Source of the DNA: Zymoseptoria tritici IPO323 | Lineage: Eukaryota > Ascomycota > Dothideomycetes > Mycosphaerellales > Mycosphaerellaceae | Reading direction: 5' to 3' | DNA length: 64,000 nucleotides | Assembly (NCBI RefSeq): GCF_000219625.1 | Contig: NC_018208.1 | Coordinates: 868,001 to 932,000 of the forward strand | Shown here: positions 42,032 through 53,660 of the stretch, piece after piece | Layout: every line of letters starts with the position of its first letter | Position numbering within the stretch: the first letter of the stretch is position 1 | Position numbers and translations under genes: made by a program | Notes under the pieces: generated by a model | The model's database searches: none | What the model saw: the letters and a program-made list of their open reading frames with translations, nothing else | What the model was told of the DNA's origin: nothing

Positions 42032-43057
42032 ATGTCATCGAACCAAACAAGAAGCGCCAGCATGCGCATACCGCCGTTCTTTCGAAAGCTCTTCAAGATC
42101 CAGTCTATGGACTTCGAGACAGTACGTTCATACACATCACACAGCCACACTATTTTGACTAACTGGCTACCGCAGGCAACATGGGAGATGACACATCTTA
42201 TTATCGCACCCAAGAAAGTATTCAGAAACATTTACTATCATGTCAGTCATCAAGAGTACTTCCGATGACAATGAAGCTGACTTTGATTACAGAAACGTAT
42301 GTTGACAACACGTGTTCGATGAGGCTGATGGTACTGACTCGTTCAAGAAACAAAAAACTCCTACCATCGAGCGGACCCGGCCTTTACATATCTACTGTCT
42401 CTCTTCCTCCTCCTCACTGGCCTTGCCTGGGGTCTGGCGTATGCAGATGGCTTCGGCAGAACCCTACGAGTGGCTCTCGTGTTCGTGTTCGGCCAGTTTC
42501 TGGGCAGCTCGCTCCTGCTATCAACCATGATGTTTTTCCTGGTTGGTCGAGTACTGGGTAAAAAGAAGCAAGGCTTGTTCGGGCCTCCTGTGGGAGGTGA
42601 GGACAGCTTGGAGTTTGGATACTGCTTTGATGTGAGATTTGCTGGCGTGGTGAGATCACTTTGACTACATTACTGATCACTCGACAGGTCTCGATCCGAG
42701 CTTTCCTCCCGGTCTGGGTCTTCCTTTACGTCCTCCAATTCTTGTTGATGCCTCTGATCGCACAAGACTACTGGGTCTCAAACTTCTTTGGAAACACGAT
42801 GTATCTTCTGGCTTTGAGCTACTACTTTGTGATTACCTTCCTGGGTTACAACGGTCAGCCGCCCTGTTCTTTGCATGGCAAATTGCAACGTCGCTGACTT
42901 CCCCCTAGCATTACCATTCCTCTCGCGCACTGAGATCCTACTCGCGCCTATACCGGTGCTGGTAGTCCTGTGGCTTCTGAGCCTCTTCACATTCGACTGC
43001 GCGACGAACCTTGCGCCTGTCTTATGGTGCGGAGTCAGTCTGCGGAAACCGGTGTGA
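42032..43057 (+). CDS. GMH1: UNC-50/GMH1-family Golgi membrane protein
   Basis: Six exons: 42032-42121, 42176-42241, 42293-42296, 42348-42631, 42688-42853 and 42909-43057, giving 252 residues, close to the family length. Exons 1-2 give FFRKLFKIQSMDFETATWEM and IIAPKKVFRNIYYH. The 4-nt exon AAAC bridges to AA ACA AAA AAC, which yields KQTKNSYHRADPAF, the family's KQTK.....DPAF block. Five hydrophobic segments follow (LLSLFLLLTGLAWGLAYADG, the LVFVFGQFLG stretch, FLPVWVFLYVLQFLLMPL, NTMYLLALSYYFVITFLGY, LLAPIPVLVVLWLLSLF). Known: Gmh1/UNC-50 sits in Golgi membranes, interacts with Arf-GEFs and affects receptor trafficking. Confidence 0.9.
42293..42296 (+). other. Predicted 4-nt microexon (AAAC) in UNC50/GMH1
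   Basis: Two 51-nt introns flank it: 42242-42292 (donor GTCAGT, branch GCTGAC, acceptor TACAG) and 42297-42347 (donor GTATGT, branch ACTGAC, acceptor CAAG). Skipping it breaks the frame. Including it recreates the family's KQTK motif. A weaker alternative uses a donor at 42246 and gives VKTK instead. Confidence 0.75.
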
Positions 43058-43352
43058 GACCCGAATCTCTGATTGAGCAAGTGGTACTCAAGTTTACATA
43101 GAGGTGTGGGACGGACCTTGCTTCAGCACGAAACAGCTGGTATTCACATGTGCATGACTGGTCCACGACTTTGCCTTGGAGTGAGACTTCAAAGTCGGAA
43201 AGGTATTCAATCTCTCGAGATTCCACTTCCCGACCTAGCCATAAAGTAGCTGATTATTTATCGTAGTCTCGTCTGCTGTCACATTCGTGAGGATGTATGG
43301 CGTATTGCAAGCCTTCCCCCGATCTAGCTCCCGATCTGTCTTCTTGGTCCAT
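43058..43352. other. Intergenic, convergent 3' regions
   Basis: 295 bases between the UNC50 stop and the stop of the Moco-sulfurase-like gene. Nothing seen. Confidence 0.6.
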
Positions 43353-45132
43353 CTATTTGATACGTCGAGGCATCCGCATCGCGCCCATCAGTCTGAATTT
43401 CATCTTGTGCATCGTGGATTCTCTGGTGCTGCATGCATCATCCGATGTCATTTCAACACTCACTCGCGGGGTCTTGGGTTTCAACTCTCGCATCGAAAGC
43501 ACGGAGAGTCGATTGTGAGGTTTCCTCAGCGAGTCTTCCGAGTCTGGCGAAGGCGATGGTGTGATGAGGACATCATCGGTCGCCTTGGGAGCTTTCACTG
43601 GTGATGGAATGTCGATTGTCAATCCGACCTTCGCAACTTCAGGAAGAGCAACATCGAGATACGTCTCGCGCACAAAGGTGACGAACCTTTGGACATCTTC
43701 ATCGCTGCTCATTGCGCCCAGACTCACTCGGACGACACCGATGGGCTTCCCAAAGACTTGCGCCAGTGGCTCTGAACAGCGATGACCTTCATCGTACGCG
43801 GCACGCAGCTCCTTCGGGGACCATTTGAGGTATGTCGCAATTCCACCTGGATTGCAGAGCGACCCACTCCTCACGGATATGCTGTTCTTGTCGGCCTCTT
43901 TCTCAACGTCGGCGAAGCTGACGATGTCGCCCTTAGGACTTTGGATGTTGAAGGCGATCGTCGCACCCTGCAACTTGGCTTGGCCGTAGACCGCCGCGGC
44001 ATCTTTGTACACCACGATGACTGGAATGCCACTCGAGTGCCGCAAAGATGTCAAGTCGTCGTATAGCTTCTTGATCAAACGGGATGTGTGTGCGGAGATG
44101 GTTTTCATCGGCGAGGGACCATAGATCTTCCGATGGGTGTCTATCGCGAGATCGAGAGCAAAGATGGAGGTGAAAGGCAAGGTGCCATCTTCCAAGCGGC
44201 TGTGGACGTTGTGGCTCTTCTTCGATGACCATGAGTCGTTGACCGAGATCACCATTTCGACGGTGCCGCCGCCGAAGAACTTGCGGTTCATCAATACCTG
44301 TGATGATGATTTCTTGACCAGGAGCGCGCCGAGGTTGGGGAAGCCAAAGATCTTGTAGAACGAAAGAGCGACAAAATCCGGTGCGGTACTGGTGTTTGAG
44401 AGATCCAGCTGTGTCGTCGACACAAGGGCCGCAGCATCAAGAAGCGTGTATACCTTGCTGCGAATTCTGTCTTGGATGCGACCTGGCCTAGCAGGTGTTA
44501 GTGGAGTCTCCTTCGCTCGTCGAATGCAAAGCATACCATGCCAAGGGAAGCCGTCTGCCAGTCATGTTCGATTGTCCAGGATATGCGAACAAAGCGAGAT
44601 CATTCGCATTCGCTCCGCCGAGCCCTCTGCTCTCAATCCAAAGCTCAACCTCTCGATCGTTGCGGAAACATCTGTGCGTTCGGGTTCCTTCTCGCACGCC
44701 AACGACCGATGTGTGAGCGTCTTTGTGGTAACCGTACCACCAGTTCTGGCGCTTCTCTATCGCGTGGTCGCGAAAACAATCATGCACGAGTTTGATGGCG
44801 GCTGTTGCATTCGCGACAAACACGAGGTCCCACTCTGCCGGATCGGCATTGAAGAAACCGAGAGCCTTTTCCCGAGTGGCTTCAACTCGAGTGTCTGCCA
44901 ATTTTGAGGGAGCATGCTCGGAATGCGGATTGCCATAAAGATCAGTCATCATGTCCGTCGCGAAAGAATCCACGAGAGATTTAGCCCATGGCTAGATGAT
45001 GTCAGTCAGCCTGGAATAAAATGAAAGAGTTCAAACATTGCGACATACCGTTGTACCCGCATGGTCCAAATAAGTCTTCCCGAGCAGTTGAGGATACTCG
45101 AGCGCTCGGATCTCCTCCATGTTGGTCTCCAT
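43353..45132 (-). CDS. Molybdenum-cofactor sulfurase-like aminotransferase class V protein, no MOSC domain
   Basis: Exons 45132-45049, 44991-44537 and 44487-43353 on the minus strand (introns 57 and 49 nt), 557 residues. Landmarks of the NifS-like part of Moco sulfurases follow in order: YPQLLGKTYLDHAGTT, DLYGNPHSEHAPS, FVANATAAIKLVHD, the split FAYPGQSNMTGRRLPLAWPG, DFVALSFYKIFGFPNLGALL with the PLP lysine at about K225, and SVRSGSLCNPGG with the persulfide cysteine at about C391. Known: full-length enzymes such as A. nidulans hxB transfer sulfur from cysteine to Moco and carry a MOSC domain. Here the protein ends after a Ser/Pro-rich tail of about 100 residues with no MOSC. It could be a partner-dependent sulfurase or a cysteine desulfurase-like paralogue. 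A second ATG (45120) is also possible. Confidence 0.85.
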
Positions 45133-47725
45133 CTGGTCGATTGAGTCTGAGGTCACAGGGTCGAACAAGACTGATAAAGACAGGGCACTTGGGACGAATC
45201 GACAACGCTCTCCCAGGTGGCTTGCAGAAGCTCTTTGAACGAGATTGAAGCTCCAGTTTGCTCTCGGCAGAGAAGACCAGCATCGTCGCCCGCTCTTAAG
45301 CAATCAGACAATCTTGAAGCGCATTCAAACGTTCCCACAACGTTTCTTCTTAGCGGCTTCGCGGCGGGCTTCGCGGTGGGACCGCACACGAGAACAACGC
45401 CCGTCATGATTGCCGGAAGTGTCCAAGGCTGTGGCGAGTGCGACGACTAGCGTGAAGTAGTTGTGATAGTCAATGGTGAGCCGATCGGCTTGCACGGCCC
45501 GTCGTCAGTCCTTGTACAGTCCTTGAAGTTGCATACATCAGTCAAGGGTCTGAAGCTCGTGCGTTTCCTGGAGAGCAGCGAGCTAGCTCGGTCATCGTCG
45601 TGTGAGATTCCTGGTTACGAAGTGCGATTGCGAGCGTTCAATGTCGTGCTCGAGCGCCATCGTGGGGGCGACTCGTTGGTATATGACCCATCTGACATTG
45701 CCGCTACATCTCGTGCTCACCGCTGTTGCGCGATCAGCTTGGAGCCTATGACATACCTAACAAAGAAGATCCTGGTCTTCAGTGACATCTGTCGGTGACC
45801 ACGTACTTCTGGCGCTGCAGCCGACAACAAACTGCATCTCCACTACTGAGGCACAGCTCGGCACTTTGGCGCTTCCAGTGGGATGCGCATTGCTCCGTAT
45901 GCGCGTCGCTACTATGCCTCCGATGTACGAATTCAATCATCGCGTTGACTGTGCACGATCAACAATCAGTAGGCCAATAGCAACAAACGAATGTTGCGGG
46001 GCGTTGTCATCGTCCGGCGTCTCGCCTGCGTGGATACAAAACGGCGTATGCTAGCAGTGTAACTGGGTCCCACTTCGCCCTTTTGGTAAGTGGCCAAGGC
46101 GGAGGGCATTTGAAGCACAAAGTAGTGGCGCCGTCTTTGTGTTCATGCCTTAACAGAAGTGCACGATTTGCGCAGTGGAAGTGGACGCAGCCAACTTTCG
46201 AGCAATACAACATCCCACTTGTATGAGTTGTATAGTCTGATGCTTCGACGTTCGAAGACACTAGCAAGGTTATTCGCGCCAGCAGGGTTCAGGCAGGAAG
46301 CGGAGACGGCAGTCTGAGCTACTGGATCTCGGCAAGCGGCTACGACGACCGCAAGACCAGGTTGAGCGGCAGTAGCCTCGTAGGCAGCTAATTGCAGGAG
46401 TGATTGATGTTCAGTAGGCCGAAAGAGGCCCCATGTCTCTCTCGGGCTTGTAGCGACAAAGAGGGCGGATGCCGAACCCTCACGGTAGCGGAAAAGTTTG
46501 CTCCCCTGTAGACGGCCGAGGGTTCCTGTTCCAGCCTCTGTCCGAGTTGAAGGCCATTGGGCAGTCTTCGTTCACACGCAAAATGAAAACATCAAATCGA
46601 GATACGAAGGGATCGGGCCTGCAACGAGTCGCCGCTGGGATGTCAGGCAAGTGTTTCCAGGTTGCAAACATTGCCTCGAGCATAAAAGAAGGTTCTGTGG
46701 ACCGCACGAGCCGGCCTGATCCTGGTATTGAAAGCCATATTTGTAGTCATCGTCGAACAACATGCGACGACAGTCGCAGACCAGACAGACATATAAGTAC
46801 TGCCAATCCTCTGCGCACGCCATACGGCAGTGCTCTGTCTTCATCGCAGGAGCGACGATCTTGTCGTCAAGATTTGCTGCAGGCCATTCGATGGTCAGTT
46901 GTCCCATACCGAAGCCAATGCGGCTTGTTGTCTTGGTGAGCTAGTGCGTGTTCCTTCACTAGGCGAAAGCCCGGCGAACTCCACGTCCGTGAGATGTGGT
47001 TGAGAATGAAGATGTCTCTCGAATCTCGAAGTCACCCATCCCAGTATGATTTAAGTCCCGGCACGCACTGCCCATGCTCAAAGGATCGAGGTGCAGAATG
47101 TGCCAGGTACCCACGCTTGCTCCGTGCCGCAAAGATATGGACGGAGATCGAGCGCGCTGATAGGCGACAAGGTCGGGAGTGCTGTAGCTGTTGACAGTAG
47201 CGCCGACTCTCGAGTCATGTCAAAGGGTTGAAGGAGCCGATAGACGCAACGAAGGGCTTCCTTTCGCGACCGTGGAACTGTCCTAGCGTTTGCCTAATTA
47301 GTCAGTCCAGTCTCTAGCCGAGTCCTCTGTCTCACTTATCCGCCCCATCGATGCTGTGCCACGCTGCCGTGCGGAGTCGAAGCAGCGATTTGCAAGCCCC
47401 CATGAGAATCCAATTGAATTACCTCCGTGCTTCCGCTCAAACTGCACCATCCAAGCCAACCGAGCGATACCTGTACGGTGAAAGTGGTGCGGGAAATTGG
47501 GGATATGTGCAACAGGATCGTTGTTCTTATGGTCTTGTTAGCAATGTGTCTCTAAGCTTCCGTGTGACCTGCACCGCACGAGGTGGGCTTAATTGGGTTG
47601 GTTTGGAGTGTTGCAGTTTGAGCGGAAGGACGGAGGTACCCTTGCTCCAATGGTCTGGCTTGTCGCGTATGTATGCTGTATGTGCTTAGTTTCTTTGTAC
47701 ATCGGCGACTTGGCCGCTGCGACCT
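45133..47725. other. Long intergenic region, one weak candidate frame
   Basis: 2.6 kb between the start of the sulfurase-like gene and the 3' end of mtIF2. The best candidate is a minus-strand frame at 46907-46572 that begins MGQLTIEWPAANLDDKIVAP and has a cysteine-rich middle (DWQYLYVCLVCDCRRM), but it lacks a signal peptide, family resemblance or supporting introns. Elsewhere the frames are mutually overlapping. Confidence 0.5.
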
Positions 47726-50700
47726 TCACAGCCGTCTCTTCTCGCTAATCTCTTCGTAACATTGAATCGAGTCGCCGACCTCGAAAGTCTCCCATCCGTC
47801 GAAGCCTATGCCGCATTCCGTACCCTTGCGCATTTCGGAGACATCTTTCTTGACGCTCTTCAATGAATCGATCACACCTGCCGAACATGGTTAGCAACAG
47901 ATCATATGTGTTGCGGCGCGGCCGATCGCACAGATATACTTACCATCGTACACCTTTTCGCCGGCCCTCATGATTCGCACCTTGCTACCTTTGCTCACAA
48001 CGCCGTTTCTGATCTTGCATCCGGCAATCTTGACCTTCTTCCTACCAGCAACGGTGATATCAAACGCAGCGCTGATGTCAGCTTCGCCGAGCACTCTTTG
48101 AGTGACTATTGGAGGCAGCTTCTCTTCCAGAACCGCCTTGACATCGTCCAGCACGCGGTAGATGATATTGTTCTCCAAGATTTTGACGCCTTTGGCTTTC
48201 GCTGCCCCAATGATGTCTTGGTCGGCAGGCAGGTTGAAGGCAATGATATGTCCTTCGGCTGCGTAGGCAAGCTCGATGTCCGACTCGTGCACGGCGCCGA
48301 CGCCAGAAGAGAGAATGGTCGGCGCGATGAGCGGGCTGGAGACGGACATGATGTAGGCTGCGACTGCTTCCGCAGAACCAGACACGTCCGCTTTGATGAT
48401 GAATGGAGTCTCAAGCTGGCCCTGTTGTTGCGGGGCGGTGTCAGATGTGGTAGAAGCAGAGGTCGCAGGCGCTGGCTCATCAGGTGTGGTACCAGCGGCG
48501 ACTCGTTTAGCAGCAGTCTCAGCGGCCTTCTCCTTCTCTCGCTTCTCTTGCTCGAGTCGGCGGGCCTCGTTGATGGCTTCCATATCTTGGGCGGTCTTCT
48601 CGCGATCCGCTTTCTCCACACGGAAGTCCACGACTGAATTTGCCTTCTGCTCGCTGGGTGCTTGCAACACTTCGTCACCTGCAACGGGCTGATCACGCCA
48701 GCCATCTACCTCGACAGGCATGCCAGGACCGACCTCTTGCACTGCAACACCAGCTTCGTTCCTCAACGAGCGTACGCGAGCCCAGGTCTTTCCAGCAACA
48801 ATGATGTTCCCCGGCCGGAGCGTCCCCTGGCGGACAAGGACAGTCGCCACGCGACCGGACAGCTTCGTGGTAGCTTCAAGTACCCAGCCCTCCACATCCA
48901 CGTCTGTCTCAGCACGGTGGTCCAGAATCTCGGACAAAGTAACCACGTTCTCTTCCAGCTCGTCCATACCTCGACCAGTTTTACCGGACACACACACGAC
49001 TTGCGTCTCGCCACCGTAGTCTTCGATATCGACTCCGTGCCGTGCGAGATCCTGCTTACAGCGCTCGATGTCTGCTTCAGGCTTGTCGACTTTGTTGAGT
49101 GCGACAATCATCGGTACACGAGCGTCCCTGGCATGCTTGATGGCTTCCAGTGTCTGTGGCTTGACACTGTCATCGGCAGCAACTACTAGAATCACAATGT
49201 CCGTGACGTTAGCACCGCGTTGGCGCATGGCCAGGAATGCGGCGTGTCCAGGAGTGTCCAGGAAGGTGATCGTTTTGCCGCTGCTCGAGAGAGGAACACT
49301 GAAAGCACCGATGTGCTGGGTGATACCTCCAGCTTCGCCTGCAGCTACCGAACTCTTGCGGAGATAGTCCAAGATCGTGGTCTTGCCATGATCGACGTGG
49401 CCCATGATGGTCACGACGGGTGGCCGACTTGGTAACGATGTCTTGTCGGCAATCTCTGGTTTGGCTTTGAGATCGCGTTCCTCCTCCTCTCGATACGTAC
49501 CATCAAAGGTTGGATCGAAGTTGTATTCCATAGCGATCATGCCGCTGGTTTCCGCGTTCAGCGTCTTGCCGGGGAATATGTCATCATATCCCAAATGCTC
49601 CAAACGTTGGACAAATTGCTCGTACCTGACACCAAGCATTTGCGATAGATTCTGGATGCTGATGTATTCAGGCAAAACGATCGGAGTTCCTTCTTTGAGC
49701 TTCTTGGCCTCTTTTTTCTTCTTTGCGGCTTGCTTCTCTTGCTCCTTCTCCTGCTCCTTCTGCTTCTTGCGTGCAGCTTTGCGCGCCCGATGCTCATCTC
49801 GATTGCCTAAGCCGTCATCCTCCTCGTCATCGTCGCGCTCACGCCTGTTCACGCGCTTCGCAGCTTTGCGGTCATTCGATTTGGCGGTCTCATCGATGTC
49901 CTGCTCAGGATCTTCCCACTGGCGGCGGCGGGCGTCCTTACTTCCGCGTTTTGTATCTTCGACTACAGCGGGAACTTCTGGTTCACTGAATCGAGCGCGA
50001 CGAGGTTCCGAATCGCTCACTTCTGGTTCGACACTTTGCGAGATGCGATCCTTGCTTCCCGATGGCGTGTAATTTGATGTCTCATCGCCATCTGTGCGAC
50101 GGAACAAATTGCGTTGTGGCGGCTGATCTGCGCCGACCTCAGAAGAGTTGCGGGCGACAACATTGCTTTGTTGAGCGCTTCGCCCTCCCGGAGCCTCATG
50201 TCTTGCTGCGGGGATGCCAAAGCTTCCCGAGGAGGCTTCCGAATTACGCCTCTGACCTTCACTCCTTCGGTCGAGTCGTGAAGCTGGACCGCCAGCACCG
50301 TCGCCTTGCCTTCCTCTCGAGTGGGCCTCTGGCTGGTCAAAATGATGGTTCACACGATGAATCTGCAGCGTCGTGCAATTTCTCGCGATATGACCCTTTT
50401 CTCCACAACGAGCGCACACTTTGTTCGCCTTGTCTTCGTCCCGATAGATCTGATGATGTCGCGAACTGTGGTTCACAGCCGGTTGAGGTGGAGCTGACTG
50501 GCGCCGAGCTCTTTGATGTGCTTGAAAAGCTCTGTCTACCCACAGCTCATCAGCCCCAGCATCAGGGACTTGTGATGGCTGCGTCTGCGTCGAAGCTGGC
50601 TGCGAAGCCTCTCGAGACTGCTCGGCAGTCTTTCGTCGCAAGTGTTGCCAGTTTCCAGAGTTATCTGTATGGTCCGCACTTGGGGCGGCGGTAGATGATT

Positions 50701-52087
50701 CCAGCGTTCTTGGGTCAAGCGGCATGGCCCTGTATCGATTTTCTGTGATGGTATTTCGATCACGAGGGCTGTTGACTTGACTGCTCCCACGCTCAGCTTG
50801 AGATGCAAAACGCACATCGGACGACCGATTTGCTTGCTTGGGAGGGCCTTTTGAACTCACATCAGAGCCTGCGTTCATGCGATCGAATTCTTCGATCCTG
50901 CGCCTCCAAGCTTCCATCTCGGAGAGTTCTTCTGCGGGCTGCTTCTTTGAATTCGTAGAGTCGATCGTGGGATGCGAAGCTCTCTCCGCGTCCGTAGGTG
51001 TACCAGGTGTGTTCTGGGTATACGGCGCACTGACTGGCTCGTTGGTCTCATCCTCGTATCCAAACCCGAAAGAACCCATGTTCACGGCAGCTGGCGACTC
51101 TTGCTCAGGAAGATTCGTCTCGGGAGACGGCTTTTCAAGATGTGCATCGTCGGCGACTTGAGAAGTCGATGCATCAGGCGAGATATCCTTCGCAATGGTT
51201 CTAAAGGCAGGAGCTTCGACGTCTCGGTGCTTTACGGGCGCCAGGACCGGCTCGCTTGCTCCCCAGCCGACCACTGCCTTAGGAGCAGCTTCGTTCGCAG
51301 AATCATGTTTGAGGAAGCCTGGCAGAGCAACCTTCTGTGGCTGTCGGGAACCCGTAAATGATGGCTTGCGACGCTCCTCAGGCGCACGCTGATCAGCTGG
51401 CCGTGAAGACCTATCGATCACAAAACCACCGCGATTTGCGGGCGGGGCCTCGCGCTCGACTTTTCTGATGTTGAGCCCTGCTCGATTCTGACCGTCACCC
51501 CGGGTTCGGATCCTCGGTGTGGTACCTGGACTCGATCGTGGAGCGGCTCCTAGCATCGCGCTATCCAGCGAGGTTCCACGTTCTGAGGATCCATTAGACG
51601 TAGAGTCTGCTTGACCCGATCTCGCAGACGAGCCTGGCTGCCGTCTCGAAAATCCTTGTCCGCCATGATTGGGCCGCCGCTCGTTTCTTGGGCCTCCGTC
51701 GGTCTGTCTACGCGCTTGGGCCTGCTGCGATATCGAGGTCTGGCGAGCCTGCTGTAATTCCACTTCCGCCTTTTGCCGTGCTGCAATTCGCCTCGCTTTC
51801 TCCTTCTGCTCGGTGAGGGTCAAACTGGACTTTGGATCGAAAGTAAAGGGTGGATCGCCGTGATTGCCAGTGGCAGTTGTCGCAGATTGTCGGGCATGAT
51901 CGGTAGTAGAAAATTCTCGCTGCGATGTTCGAAATGTCGGGGCGATCTGCGATGCTGGAAACTCATGGCCAAGTCGACAGGCACAAAAGATGCACAAGCT
52001 TCGTGCTGATGATGCCTGGGAATGATTAGCCGGGGTGGTTGGAGAGCCGGCCAAAGATCCTACATTGAGCATCCGTTGCCTTCTCAT
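47726..52087 (-). CDS. IFM1: Mitochondrial translation initiation factor IF-2 with a long N-terminal extension
   Basis: Exons 52087-47944 and 47877-47726 (66-nt intron, GTAAGT to GGCAG, phase 1), 1431 residues. The start [12 protein letters not shown] leads a Ser/Arg-rich presequence. A disordered part of over 700 residues contains a CCHC knuckle, [15 protein letters not shown] (about 558-572). A charged KK/EE stretch precedes the IF2-N-like fold (about 805-855). GTPase motifs follow: GHVDHGKT (about 896), [17 protein letters not shown] and VSGKTG, then the beta-barrel domains and [16 protein letters not shown]. The second exon supplies the expected end, [20 protein letters not shown] to EKRRL. 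Known: it brings initiator tRNA to the mitochondrial small subunit. Much longer than yeast Ifm1 (about 676 residues). Confidence 0.93.
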
Positions 52088-52333
52088 CCTCCAAAAACAC
52101 ACTGCTGCTGTCCAGGTCGATCGGCTTTCAAGAGGTGTTCATGAGGGTCATCTATTAGAATGTCGTCCGACCTGGAGTCCATGGCCGCGGGATTAGTAAG
52201 CAATAATATGTCTCCACTCCCGTCGCTCTCCAGCAGAGTCCAGCTTGCCCTCCCGTCCAGATTTCTATGATGCTTCGTCTCGCCTTTACTTCGACATCAC
52301 GTTTGTCTCCTGCCACCATCGCCATCCGCCAAA
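52088..52333. promoter_or_regulatory. Bidirectional promoter of two mitochondrial genes
   Basis: 246 bp between the mtIF2 and CBP6-like starts. The shared arrangement suggests co-expression. No specific element identified. Confidence 0.55.
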
Positions 52334-52672
52334 ATGTCACGACAGAAGACCGTGGCACACTACACTCGGATCCTGTCTCAATGGCCAGCCGATGTTCTTC
52401 GTCCCGAACGCACATTCGCCGACGGCGTCCTCAAACCACGCCTCTCAAAGCCGCCAGCTACTTTCCGCTCCGAAGACAAGGAAATCAATGCCGCATACCT
52501 CCTCATCGGCGACGCATTTCGCAAGCAGTACCCACTTCCAGCAAGCTTGATGAAGCCTGCTAGCCAGCCCGAATTCTACGACAATCTGGCCCGTGAATTG
52601 AAGGAGCTGCCATCGAGGAGCATGTTTGGCGCTTGGGTCAAGAGGATGAAGAACATGATTCGATGGAAATGA
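52334..52672 (+). CDS. CBP6/UQCC2-like complex III assembly factor
   Basis: Single exon of 112 residues, start context aaaATGtca. The N-terminal helix KTVAHYTRILSQWPADVLRP matches the W-P-x-D signature of the UQCC2/Cbp6 family. A helical middle (EINAAYLLIGDAFRKQYPLP) and a basic amphipathic end (MFGAWVKRMKNMIRWK) follow. Known: Cbp6, with Cbp3, binds the mitochondrial ribosome exit and newly made cytochrome b. Family assignment rests on the N-terminal motif and size; I am fairly but not fully sure. Confidence 0.7.
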   Translation: MSRQKTVAHYTRILSQWPADVLRPERTFADGVLKPRLSKPPATFRSEDKEINAAYLLIGDAFRKQYPLPASLMKPASQPEFYDNLARELKELPSRSMFGAWVKRMKNMIRWK

Positions 52673-53660
52673 AGGCATATCGCGATCAGGTTGGCGATCA
52701 CGTTGAGACTGTGCAGATTGAAGGCTGCTTTACACGGCCTACCAATTTGCAAGTCTCGGCATTCTCGCAAGACATATCCACTCGAACGCCTCTACGCAAC
52801 ACATTCTTCACGGCCTTGCTGCAACTCAGAGCTCATCTCTCGATTTCAACAGCTGTTCTTGACATGTTTTTGGTCAACCCTCGAGCACCCAGGAAGTGTA
52901 TCACGATGGAGGACAAGCAGCGATGAAGGACGGCGAGGTCGATGTTGCGGAGTGGGCGTGGCACATCAGGCATACGGCAGCGACTCCGGCTACCATACGA
53001 ATATGCTGAGTAGGCCAGAACAGACGAGATGAAGCACTCACATGATCTAATGCCTCACATCGCCGCTCTCCTGCTCAGATGCGTATTCTGAGCCACTCGC
53101 GCATAGATAGTACAGCGCAATTCGAGCGGGAACAGGGAGACACTTCGCTTCAGGCTTCATGATCAAAAACGTTGAAAGTTCGACTGGTAGTCATCACATT
53201 GGCATGGTGACTCGCTGTTTTCGTGAGAGCGTGCAGCCCATATGGACATAAGCGAGACTGGGTTGGCCATGATCTGTCGATCTGTCGAGTGGGACCAGAC
53301 TTCTGAGCACTTGCAAGAGCATTCTGCTCGCCTAAGGAATGAGCAGCAGATTCAGGCCTCGGCCAGTGGCTCCTTATTGTTTTGTGATGGACCAAGATGA
53401 GAGTTGGTGTGGAAAGCAATGGATGCGTGGTCGAACCTGTAACATCAAGAACAAACAAGCATTCGTTATCTCACACAAATGGTCCCGTCATTCACGCATG
53501 GAATGTCATCATCGTCACAGGAGAAGAGTAAGCATCTTCCCGATGGGCGATTTGACGTAGTCGAAGTAACTCGTGAGCAGACTGAAATGATCCTGTACGA
53601 ATGGCTAAATCGAACGCTCCCCAAACTCCACGCTATGGTATGTCCAAACAAAGTCATGAA
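52673..53660. other. Intergenic, convergent 3' regions, no supported gene
   Basis: About 990 bases between the CBP6-like stop and the BSD2 stop. Frames on both strands are short and unremarkable. Confidence 0.55.

Noticed and set aside
46572..46907. Cysteine-rich minus-strand frame MGQLTIEWPAANL...
   Set aside because: Protein-like at first sight, but no signal peptide, no recognised family and no exon structure, so it is kept only as a weak candidate in the intergenic note.
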